Positions 52,305-63,700 of a stretch of 64,000 nucleotides of DNA are shown here, piece after piece. A program made the translations under genes and the position numbers. Source of the DNA: Calliopsis andreniformis (taxonomy: Eukaryota > Arthropoda > Insecta > Hymenoptera > Andrenidae); NCBI RefSeq assembly GCF_051401765.1, contig NW_027480429.1:11412157-11476156 (forward strand). The letters run 5' to 3'. The notes under the pieces were generated by a model. That model was not told the origin of the DNA and searched no databases. It saw only the letters and a list, made by a program, of their open reading frames with translations. Positions within the stretch are counted from its first letter, which is position 1, and each line of letters begins with the position of its first letter.

Positions 52305-53798
52305 GTGTTTCCATCATATAACAGGAATAATTGCAACCAGTTTGAAAGTGATGGCCAATTCTACGTTCTGGGCAACCTCGATTTCACTCCAGGGCGTTGC
52401 TCCACCAGACCGAATAGTTACGGCCTAAGAAGTCAACGCCAGAAGCATAAAATACGATATAAATACAACAGCTTTTCCATCGTATAAAACGATTAATTGC
52501 AACCAGTGTGAGAGTAATGGTCCTTTCTACATTCCGAGCAACCTAGGATCCACACTAGGGCGTTGCTCTACCAGATCGAATAGTTAGGTCCTTAGAAGTA
52601 AACGCCAGAAGCATAAAATACGATATAGATACAACAGCGTTTGCATCGTATAAAACGAATAATTGCAACCAGTGTGAAAGTTATGGTCATTTCTACATTC
52701 CGAGCAACCTAGGATTCACTCTAGGGCGTTGCTCCACCAGATCGAATAGTTAGGTCCTTAGAAGCAAACGCCAGAAGCATAAAATACGATATAAATACAA
52801 CAGCATTTCCATCGTATAAAAGGAATAATTGCAAACAGTGTGAAGGTAATGGTCATTTCTACGTTCCGGGCAAGCTAGCCTTCACCCTAGGCCGTTGTTC
52901 CACCAGATCGAATAGTTAGGGCCTAAGAAGTTAACGCCAGAACCATAAAATGCAATAAAAATACAACAGTTTTTCCAATGTATAACATTATTAATTGCAA
53001 CCAGTTTGAAAGTGATGGTCATTTCTCCTTTCCGGGCAACCTAGGCTTCACTCCACGGCGTTTCTCCACTAGATCGAATAGCTAGGGCCTTAGAAGTCAA
53101 CGCCAGAAGCATAAAATACAATATGAATACAACAGTTTTTCCATCGTATAAAACGAATAATTGCAACCAGTATGAAACTGATGGTCATTTCTACTTTTCG
53201 AGCAACCTAGGCTTCACCCTAGGGCGTTGCTCCAACAGATTGGATAGTTGGGGCCTTAGAAGTCAACGCCCGAAGCATAAAATGCAATAAAAATACAACG
53301 GTGTATCCATCGTATAAAACGAATAATTGAAACGAGTATGAAACTTATGGTCATTTCTACTTTCCGAGCAACCTAGGCTTCACCCTAGGGCGTTGCTCCC
53401 ACAGATTGAATAGTTAGGGCCTTAGAAGTCTACGCCAGAACCATAAAATGCAAAAAAAATACAACTGTGTTTCCATCATATAACAGGAATAATTTCGACC
53501 AGTTTGAAAGTGATGGCCAATTCTACGTTCCGGGCAACCTAGGCTTCACTCTAGGGCGTTGCTCCACCAGATCGAATAGTTAGTGCCTTAGAAGTCAACG
53601 CCAGAAGCATAAAATACAATATAAATACAACAGTTTTTCCATCGTATGGAACAAATAATTGCAACCAGTATGAAACATATGGTCATTTCCACTTTCCGAG
53701 CAACCTAGGCTTCACCCTAGGGCGTTGCTCCAACAGATTGAATAGTTAGCGCCTTAGAAGTCAACGCCCGAACCATAAAATGCAAAAAAAATACAACA
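52305..53798. repeat. 9-monomer higher-order repeat, unit 1 (1494 bp)
   Basis: Nine variants in fixed order: CTCGATTTCACTCCAGG; GATTAATTGC with GGTCCTTTC; GCGTTTGCATCG; GCATTTCC with GGAATAATTGCAAAC; CCAATGTATAACATTATTAA; AACTGATGG with TTTTCGAGC; GTGTATCC with TTGAAACGAG; AATAATTTCGACC; and TATGGAACAAATAATTG. Unit 2 follows at exactly 1494 bp. The fragment upstream of 52300 does not match the end of the unit, so the tandem starts here. Similar but diverged monomers in related order are seen at about 10470-11480. Confidence 0.94.
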
Positions 53799-55292
53799 GT
53801 GTTTCCATCATATAACAGAAATAATTGCAACCAGTTTGAAAGTGATGGCCAATTCTACGTTCCGGGCAACCTCGATTTCACTCCAGGGCGTTGCTCCACC
53901 AGACCGAATAGTTACGGCCTAAGAAGTCAACGCCAGAAGCATAAAATACGATATAAATACAACAGCTTTTCCATCGTATAAAACGATTAATTGCAACCAG
54001 TGTGAAAGTAATGGTCCTTTCTACATTCCGAGCAACCTAGGATCCACACTAGGGCGTTGCTCTACCAGATCGAATAGTTAGGTCCTTAGAAGTAAACGCC
54101 AGAAGCATAAAATACGATATAGATACAACAGCGTTTGCATCGTATAAAACGAATAATTGCAACCAGTGGGAAAGTTATGGTCATTTCTACATTCCGAGCA
54201 ACCTAGGATTCACTCTAGGGCGTTGCTCCACCAGATCGAATAGTTAGGTCCTTAGAAGCAAACGCCAGAAGCATAAAATACGATATAAATACAACAGCAT
54301 TTCCATCGTATAAAAGGAATAATTGCAAACAGTGTGAAGGTAATGGTCATTTCTACGTTCCGGGCAAGCTAGGCTTCACCCTAGGCCGTTGTTCCACCAG
54401 ATCGAATAGTTAGGGCCTAAGAAGTTAACGCCAGAACCATAAAATGCAATAAAAATACAACAGTTTTTCCAATGTATAACATTATTAATTGCAACCAGTT
54501 TGAAAGTGATGGTCATTTCTCCTTTCCGGGCAACCTAGGCTTCACTCCACGGCGTTTCTCCACTAGATCGAATAGCTAGGGCCTTAGAAGTCAACGCCAG
54601 AAGCATAAAATACAATATAAATACAACAGTTTTTCCATCGTATAAAACGAATAATTGCAACCAGTATGAAACTGATGGTCATTTCTACTTTTCGAGCAAC
54701 CTAGGCTTCACCCTAGGGCGTTGCTCCAACAGATTGGATAGTTGGGGCCTTAGAAGTCAACGCCCGAAGCATAAAATGCAATAAAAATACAACGGTGTAT
54801 CCATCGTATAAAACGAATAATTGAAACGAGTATGAAACTTATGGTCATTTCTACTTTCCGAGCAACCTAGGCTTCACCCTAGGGCGTTGCTCCAACAGAT
54901 TGAATAGTTAGGGCCTTAGAAGTCTACGGCCGAACCATAAAATGCAAAAAAAATACAACTGTGTTTCCATCATATAACAGGAATAATTTCGACCAGTTTG
55001 AAAGTGATGGCCAATTCTACGTTCCGGGCAACCTAGGCTTCACTCTAGGGCGTTGCTCCACCAGATCGAATAGTTAGTGCCTTAGAAGTCAACGCCAGAA
55101 GCATAAAATACAATATAAATACAACAGTTTTTCCATCGTATGGAACAAATAATTGCAACCAGTATGAAACATATGGTCATTTCCACTTTCCGAGCAACCT
55201 AGGCTTCACCCTAGGGCGTTGCTCCAACAGATTGAATAGTTAGCGCCTTAGAAGTCAACGCCCGAACCATAAAATGCAAAAAAAATACAACA
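53799..55292. repeat. 9-monomer higher-order repeat, unit 2
   Basis: Nearly identical to unit 1 at offset 1494. Differences seen include CTAGGCTTC against CTAGCCTTC (54371), CCAGTGGGAAAG (54170), and AACAGATTGAA with CTACGGCCG where unit 1 has CACAGATTGAA with CTACGCCAG. Confidence 0.94.
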
Positions 55293-56287
55293 GTGTTTCC
55301 ATCATATAACAGGAATAATTGCAACCAGTTTGAAAGTGATGGCCAATTCTACGTTCCGGGCAACCTCGATTTCACTCCAGGGCGTTGCTCCACCAGAACG
55401 AATACTTACGGCCTAAGAAGTCAACGCCAGAAGCATAAAATACGATATAAATACAACAGCTTTTCCATCGTATAAAACGATTAATTGCAACCAGTGTGAA
55501 AGTAATGGTCCTTTCTACATTCCGAGCAACCTAGGATCCACACTAGGGCGTTGCTCTACCAGATCGAATAGTTAGATCCTTAGAAGTAAACGCCAGAAGC
55601 ATAAAATACGATATAGATACAACAGCGTTTGCATCGTATAAAACGAATAATTGCAACCAGTGTGAAAGTTATGGTCATTTCTACATTCCGAGCAACCTAG
55701 GATTCACTCTAGGGCGTTGCTCCACCAGATCGAATAGTTAGGTCCTTAGAAGCAAACGCCAGAAGCATAAAATACAATATAAATACAACAGCTTTCCCAT
55801 CGTATAAAACGAATAATTGCAACTAGTATGAAACTTATGGTCATTTCTACTTTCCGAGCAACCTAGGCTTCACCCTAGGGCGTTGCTCCCACAGATTGAA
55901 TAGTTAGGGCCTTAGAAGTCTACGCCAGAACCATAAAATGCAAAAAAATACAACTGTGTTTCCATCATATAACAGGAATAATTTCGACCAGTTTGAAAGT
56001 GATGGCCAATTCTACGTTCCGGGCAACCTAGGCTTCACTCTAGGGCGTTGCTCCACCAGATCGAATAGTTAGTGCCTTAGAAGTCAACGCCAGAAGCATA
56101 AAATACAATATAAATACAACAGTTTTTCCATCGTATGGAACAAATAATTGCAACCAGTATGAAACATATGGTCATTTCCACTTTCCGAGCAACCTAGGCT
56201 TCACCCTAGGGCGTTGCTCCAACAGATTGAATAGTTAGCGCCTTAGAAGTCAACGCCCGAACCATAAAATGCAAAAAAAATACAACA
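55293..56287. repeat. 9-monomer higher-order repeat, unit 3 with internal deletion (995 bp)
   Basis: Monomers 1-3 and 8-9 of the unit are kept. Monomers 4-7 are replaced by a single monomer (about 55775-55940) with GCTTTCCCATCG, AACTAGTATG and CTCCCACAG. The net loss is three monomers, plus one base in the A tract near 55940. The reading is an in-register unequal exchange or conversion with a monomer like that in unit 1 near 53397. Confidence 0.92.
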
Positions 56288-57345
56288 GTGTTTCCATCAT
56301 ATAACAGGAATAATTGCAACCAGTTTGAAAGTGATGGCCAATTCTACGTTCCGGGCAACCTCGATTTCACTCCAGGGCGTTGCTCCACCAGACCGAATAG
56401 TTACGGCCTAAGAAGTCAACGCCAGAAGCATAAAATACGATATTAATACAACAGCTTTTCCATCGTATAAAACGATTAATTGCAACCAGTGTGAAAGTAA
56501 TGGTCCTTTCTACATTCCGAGCAACCTAGGATCCACACTAGGGCGTTGCTCTACCAGATCGAATAGTTAGGTCCTTAGAAGTAAACGCCAGAAGCATAAA
56601 ATACGATATAGATACAACAGCGTTTGCAACGTAAAAAACGGATAATTGCAACCAGTGTGAAAGTTATGGTCAATTCTACATTCCGAGCAACCTAGGATTC
56701 ACTCTAGGGCGTTGCTCCACCAGATCGAATAGTTAGGTCCTTAGAAGCAAACGCCAGAAGCATAAAATACGATATAAATACAACAGCATTTCCATCGTAT
56801 AAAAGGAATAATTGCAAACAGTGTGAAGGTAATGGTCATTTCTACGTTCCGGGCAAGCTAGGCTTCACCCTAGGCCGTTGTTCCACCAGATCGAATAGTT
56901 AGGGCCTAAGAAGTTAACGCCAGAACCATAAAATGCAATAAAAATACAACAGTTTTTCCAATGTATAACATTATTAATTGCAACCAGTTTGAAAGTGATG
57001 GTCATTTCTCCTTTCCGGGCAACCTAGGCTTCACTCCACGGCGTTTCTCCACTAGATCGAATAGCTAGGGCCTTAGAAGTCAACGCCAGAAGCATAAAAT
57101 ACAATATAAATACAACAGTTTTTCCATCGCATAAAACGAATAATTGCAACCAGTATGAAACTGATGGTCATTTCTACTTTTCGAGCAACCTAGGCTTCAC
57201 CCTAGGGCGTTGCTCCAACAGATTGGATAGTTGGGGCCTTAGAAGTCAACGCCCGAAGCATAAAATGCAATAAAAATACAACGGTGTATCCATCGTATAA
57301 AACGAATAATTGAAACGAGTATGAAACTTATGGTCATTTCTACTT
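56288..57345. repeat. 9-monomer higher-order repeat, unit 4 (first six monomers and part of the seventh)
   Basis: The order of unit 1 restarts at 56288 and runs to the TTGAAACGAG monomer at 57310, which is 2489 bp (1494 plus 995) after its equivalent at 54821. It then changes to GCAAGCTAGGC monomers. An ATATTAATAC change at 56439 puts an in-frame TAA in the open frame seen in units 1-3. Confidence 0.92.
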
Positions 57346-57540
57346 TCCGAGCAAGCTAGGCTTCACCCTAGGGCGTTGCTCCAACAGATTGAATAGTTAG
57401 GACCTTAGAAGTGAACGCCCGAACCATAAAATGCAATAAAAATACAAAAGTGTTTCCATCACATAACAGGAATAATTGCAACCAGTTTGAAAGTGATGAC
57501 CAATTCTACGTTCCGGGCAACCTAGGCTTCACTCTAGGGC

Positions 57541-57706
57541 GTTGCTCCACCAGATCGAATAGTTAGTGCCTTAGAAGTCAACGCCAGAAGCATAAAATAC
57601 AATATAAATACAACAGTTTTTCCATCGTATAAAACGAATAATTGCAACCAGTTTGAAAGTGATGGCCAATTCTACCTTCCGGGCAACCTAGGCTTCACTC
57701 TAGGGC
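57541..57706 (+). repeat. Representative 166-bp monomer
   Basis: This copy runs from GTTGCTCCAC to just before the next GTTGCTCCAC at 57707. By hand count it has 68 G+C of 166 (41%), with 38 C and 30 G. Composition is bipartite: 57591-57650 has 15 G+C in 60 (25%), and the remaining 106 bp has 53 (50%). Landmarks in order are GATCGAAT, GTTAGTGCCTTAG, CAACGCC, the A-rich box ending TATAAATACAACAG, CATCGTAT, AATAATTGCAACCAG, TTCCGGGCAACCTAGG and TCTAGGGC. It has six CpG sites including the junction with the next copy. It belongs to the ACAATATAAATAC-box lineage, with a TGGCCAATTC middle more typical of the other lineage. Confidence 0.95.
57591..57650. repeat. AT-rich box of the monomer
   Basis: This 60-bp part of the reference monomer is about 25% GC and contains TATAAATA at 57603-57610 and T5 at 57617-57621. 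Across the array the first 20 bp of this part exist in four main forms: GCAAAAAAAATAC (an A8 tract), GCAATAAAAATAC, ACAATATAAATAC and ACGATATAAATAC. The box alternates with the more GC-rich 106 bp. That pattern can position nucleosomes, which is inference only. Confidence 0.8.
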
Positions 57707-60700
57707 GTTGCTCCACCAGATCGAATAGTTAGTGCCTTAGAAGTCAACGCCAGAAGCATAAAATACAATATAAATACAACAGTTTTTCCATCGTATAAAA
57801 CGAATAATTGCAACCAGTATGAAACTTATGGTCATTTCTACTTTCCGAACAACCTAGGCTTCACCCTAGGGCGTTGCTCCAACGGATTGAATAGTTAGGG
57901 CCTTAGAAGTCAACGCCCGAACCATAAAATGCAAAAAAAATACAACAGTGTTTCCATCATATAACAGGAATAATTGCAACCAGTATGAATCTTATGGTCA
58001 TTTCTACTTTCCGAGCAACCTAGGCTTCACCCTAGGGCGTTGCTCCAACGGATTGAATAGTTAGGGCCTTAGAAGTCAACGCCCGAAATATAAAATGCAA
58101 AAAAAATACAACAGTGTTTCCATCATATAACAGCAATAATTGCAACCAGTTTGAAAGTGATGGCCAATTCTACGTTCCGGGCAACCTAGGTTTCACTCCA
58201 GGGCGTTGCTCCACCAGACCGAATAGTTACGGCCGAAGAAGTCAACGCGAGAAGCATAAAATACGATATAAATACAACAGCTTTTCCATCGTATAAAACG
58301 AATAATTGCAACCAGTGTGAAAGTAATGGTCATTTCTACGCTCCGAGCACCCTAGGCGTCTCTCTAGGGCGTTGCTCCACCACATCTAATAGCTACGGCC
58401 TTAGAAGTCTACGCCAGAGGCATAAAATACAATATAAATACTACAGCTTTTCCATCGTATAAAACGAATAATTCCAACCAGTATGAAACTTATGGTCATT
58501 TCTACTTTCCGAGCAACCTAGGCTTCACCCTAGGGCGTTGCTCCAACAGATTGAATAGTTAGGGCCTTAAAAGTGTACGGCCGAACCATAAAATGCAAAA
58601 AAAATACAACAGTGTTTCCATCATATAACAGGAATAATTTCGACCAGTTTGAAAGTGTTTGCCAATTCTACGTTCCGGGCAACCTAGACTTCACTCTAGG
58701 GCGTTGCTCCACCAGGCCGAATAGTTACGGCCTAAGAAGTCAACGCCAGAAGCATAAAATACGATATAAATACAACAGCTTTTCCACCGTATAAAACGAA
58801 TAATTGCAACCAGTATGAAACTTATGGTCATTTCTACTTTCCGAGCAAGCTAGGCTTCACCGTAGGGCGTTGCTCCAACAGATTGAATAGTTAGGGCCTT
58901 AGAAGTCAACGCCCGAAGCGTAAAATGCAATAAAAATACAACAGTGTTTCCATCATATAACAGGAATAATTGCAACCAGTTTGAAAGTGATGGCCAATTC
59001 TACGTTCCGGGCAGCCTAGGCTTCACTATAGGGCGTTGCTCCACCAGATCGAATAGTTAGTGCCTTAGAAGTCAACGCCAGAAGCATAAAATACGATATA
59101 AATACAACAGCTTTTCCATCGTATATAACGAATAATTGCCACCAGTGTGAAAGTAATGGTCATTTCTACGTTCCGAGAACCCTAGGCGTCTCTCTAGGTC
59201 GTTGCTCCACCACATCTAATAGCTACGGCCTTAGAAGTCAACGCCAGAGGCATAAAATACAATATAAATACAACAGCTTTTCCATCGTATAAAACGAATA
59301 ATTCCAACCAGTATGAAACTTATGGTCATTTCTACTTTCCGAGCAACCTAGGCTTCACCCTTGGTCGTTGCTCCAACAGATTGAATAGTTAGGGCCTTAG
59401 AAGCCAACGCCCGAAGCATAAAATGCAATAAAAATACAACAGTGTTTCCATCGTATAAAACGAATAATTGCAACCACTATGAAACTTATGGTCATTTCTA
59501 CTTTCCGAGCAAGATAGGCTTCACCCTAGGGCGTTGCTCCAACAGATTGAATAGTTAGGACCTTAGTAGTGAACGCCCGAACCATAAAAGGCAAAAAAAA
59601 TACAACAGTGTTTCCATCATATAACAGGAATAATTGCAACCAGTTTGAAAGTGATGGCCAATTCTACGTTCCGGGCAACCTAGACTTCACTCTAGGGCGT
59701 TGCTCCACCAGGCCGAATAGTTACGGCCTAAGAAGTCAACGCCAGAAGCATAAAATACGATATAAATACAACAGCTTTTCCACCGTATAAAACGAATAAT
59801 TGCAACCAGTATGAAACTTATGGTCATTTCTACTTTCCGAGCCAGCTAGGCTTCACGCTAGGGCGTTGCTCCAACAGATTGAATAGTTAGGGCCTTAGAA
59901 GTAAACGCCCGAAGCATAAAATGCAATTAAAATACAACAGTGTTTCCATCATATAACAGGAATAATTGCAACCAGTTTGAAGGTGATGGCCAATTCTACG
60001 TTCCGGGCAACCTAGGTTTCACTCCAGGGCGTTGCTCCACCACATCTGATAGCTGCGGCCTTAGAAGTCAACGCCAGAGGCATAAAATACAATATAAATA
60101 CAACAGCGTTTCCATCGTATAAAACGAATAATTGCAACCAGAGTGAAAGTTATGGTCATTTCTACATTCCGAGCAACCTAGGATCCACTCTAGGGCGTTG
60201 CTCCACCAGATCGAATGGTTAGGTCCTTAGAAGTAAACGCCAGAAGCATAAAATACGATATAAATACAACAGCGTTTGCATCGTATAAAACGAATAATTG
60301 CCACCAGTGTGAAAGTTATGGTCATTTCTACATTCCGAGCAACCTAGGATTCACTCTAGGGCGTTGCTCCACCAGATCGAATAGCTAGGTCCTTAGAAGC
60401 AAACGCCAGAAGCATAAAATACAATATACATACAACAGCTTTTCCATCGTATAAAAGGATTAATTGCAACCAGTTTGAACGTGATGGTCATTTCTCCCTT
60501 CCGGGCAACCTAGGCTTCACTCTAGGGCGTTGCTCCACGAGATCGAACAGCTAGGGCCTTGGAAGTCAACGCCAGAAGCATAAAATACAATATAAATACA
60601 ACAGTTTTTCCATCGTATAAAACGAATAATTGCAACCAGTATGAAACTTATGGTCATTTCTACTTTTCGAGCAACCTAGGCTTCACCCTAGGGCGTTGCT

Positions 60701-63700
60701 CCAACGGTTTGAATAGTTAGGTCCTTAGAAGTCAACGCCCGAACCATAAAATGCAAAAAAAATAGAACAGTGTTTCCATCATATAGCAGCAATAATTGCA
60801 AACAGTTTGAAAGTGATGGCCAATTCTACGTTCCGGGCAACCTAGGTTTCACTCCAGGGCGTTGCTCCACCAGACCGAATAGTTACGGCCTAAGAAGTCA
60901 ACGCCAGAAGCATAAAATACGATATAAATCCAACAGCTTTTCCATCGTATAAAACGAATAATTGTAACCAGTGTGAAAGTTATGGTCATTTCTACATTCC
61001 GAGCAACCTAGGCTTCACTCTAGGGCGTTGCCCCAGCAGATCGAATAGTTAAGTCCTTAGAAGTAAACGTCAGAAGCATTAAATACGATATAAATACAAC
61101 AGCTTTTCCATCGTATAAAAGGAATACTTGCAAACAGTGTGAAAGTAATGGTCATTTCTACGTTCCGGGCAAGCTAGGCTTCACCCTAGGTCGTTGTTCC
61201 ACCAGATCGAATAGTTAGGGCCTAAGAAGTGAACGCCAGAAGCATAAAATGCAATAAAAATACAACAGTTTTTCCACCGTATAACAGGATTAATTGCAAC
61301 CAGTTTGAAAGTGATGGTCATTTCTCCTTTCCGGGCAACCTAGGCTTCACTCTAGGGCGTTGCTCCACTAGATCGAATAGCTAGTGCCTTAGAAGTCAAC
61401 GCCAAAAGCATAAAATACAATATAAATACAACAGCTTTTCCATCGTATAAAACGAATAATTGCAACCAGTTTGAAAGTGATGGGCAATTCTACCTTTCGG
61501 GCGACCTAGGCTTCACCCTAGGTCGTTGCTCCAACGGATTGAATGGTTAGGGCCTTAGACGTCAACGCCCGAAACATAAAATGCAAAAAAAATACAACAG
61601 TGTTTCCATCATATAACAGGAATAATTGCAACCAGTTTGAAAGTGATGGCCAATTCTACGTTACGGGCAACCTAGATTTCACTCCAGGGCGTTGCTCCAC
61701 CAGACCGAATAATTACGGCCTAAGAAGTCAACGCCAGAAGCATAAAATACGATATAAATACAACAGCTTTTCCATCGTATAAAGCGAATAATTGCAACCA
61801 GTGTGAAAGTAATGGTCATTTCTACGTTCCGAGCACCCTAGGCGTCACTCTAGGGCGTTGCTCCACCACATCTAATAGCTACGGCCTTAGAAGTCAACGC
61901 CAGAGGCATAAAGTACAATATAAATACAACAGCGTTTCCATCGTATAAAACGAATAATTGCAACCAGTGTGAAAGTTATGGTCATTTCTACATTCCGAGC
62001 AACCTAGGATTCACTCTAGGGCGTTGCTCCACCACATCTAAAAGCTACGGCCTTAGAAGTAAACGCCAGAAGCATAAAATACAATATAAATACAACAGTT
62101 TTTCCATCGTATAAAACGAATAATTGCAACCAGTTTGAAAGTGATGGCCAATTCTACCTTCCGGGCAACCTAGGCTTCACTCTAGGGCGTTGCTCCACCA
62201 GATCGAATAGTTAGTGCCTTAGAAGTGAACGCCAGAAGCATGAAATACAATATGAATACAACAGTTTTTCCATCGTATAAAACGAATAATTGCAACCAGT
62301 ATGAAACTTATGGTCATTTCTACTTTCCGAGCAACCTAGGCTTCACCCTAGGGCGTTGCTCCAACGGATTGAATAGTTAGGGCCTTGGAAGTCAACGCCC
62401 GAAATATAAAATGCAAAAAAAATACAACAGTGTTTCCATCATATAACAGCAATAATTGCAACCAGTTTGAAAGTGATGGACAATTCTCCGTTCCGGGCAA
62501 CCTAGGTCTCACTCCAGGGCGTTGCTCCACCAGGCCGAATAGTTACGGCCGAAGAAGTCAACGCCAGAAGCATAAAATACGATATAAATACAACAGCTTT
62601 TCCATCGTATAAAACGAATAATTGCAACCAGTGTGAAAGTAATGGTCATTTCTACGCTCCGAGCACCCCAGGCGTCTCTCTAGGGCGTTGCTCCACCACA
62701 TCTAATAGCTACGGCCTTAGAAGTCAACGCCAGAGGCATAAAATACAATATAAATACAACAGCTTTTCCATCGTATATAACGAATAATTCCAACCAGTAT
62801 GAAACTTATGGTCATTTCTACCTTCCGAGCAACCTAGGCTTCATCCTAGGGCGTTGCTCCACCAGATCGAATAGTTAGGTCCTTAGAAGTAAACGCCAGA
62901 AGCATAAAATACAATATAAATACAACAGTTTTTCCATCGTATAAAACGAATAATTGCAACCAGTTTGAAAGTGATGGCCAATTCTACCTTCCGGGCAACC
63001 TAGGCTTCACTCTAGGGCGTTGCACCACCACATCTAATAGCTACGGCCTTAGAAGTCAACGCCAGAGGCATAAAATACAATATAAATACAACAGCCTTTC
63101 CATCGTATAAAACGAATAATTGCAACCAGTATGAAACTTATGGTCATTTCCACTTTCCGAGCAACCTAGGTTTCACCCTAGGGCGTTGCTCCAACAGATT
63201 GAATAGTTATGGCCTTAGAAGCCTACGGCCGAACCATAAAATGCAAAAAAAATACAACAGTGTTTCCATCATATAACAGGAATAATTTCGACCAGTTTGA
63301 AAGTGATGGTCATTTCTACCTTCCGAGCAACCTAGGCTTCACTCTAGGGCGTTGCTCCACCAGATCGAATAGTTAGTGCCTTAGAAGTCAACGCCAGAAG
63401 CATAAAATACAATATAAATACAACAGTTTTTCCATCGTATGGAACAAATAATTGCAACCAGTATGAAACATATGGTCATTTCTACTTTCCGAGCAACCTA
63501 GGCTTCACCCTAGGGCGTTGCTCCAACGGATTGAATAGTTAGGGCCTTAGAAGTCAATGCCCGAACCATAAAATGCAAAAAAATACAACAGTGTTTCCAT
63601 CATATAACAGGAATAATTGCAACCAGTTTGAAAGTGATGGCCAATTCTACGTTCCGGGCAACCTAGATTTCACTCCAGGGCGTTGCTCCACCAGACCGAG

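Noticed and set aside
57603..57610. TATA-box-like TATAAATA in many monomers, with CCAAT in GGCCAATTC monomers
   Set aside because: It is part of the AT-rich box of a tandem repeat. The CCAAT is about 100 bp upstream of the next TATAAATA, not the usual spacing, and no gene follows. Not called a promoter.
57553..57621. Pol III-like B box (GATCGAATA) followed by T5 about 56 bp later
   Set aside because: The last base of the B-box consensus is wrong, no convincing A box lies at the right distance upstream, and the T5 is missing in many monomers. Chance similarity is likely; small-RNA or Pol III occupancy data would be needed.
57661..57690. Possible CENP-B box (TTC followed by CGGG near TTCTACGTTCCGGGC in many monomers)
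   Set aside because: The spacing between TTC and CGGG is one base too short and the essential G and A of the core are missing. No monomer read by eye fits the full motif.
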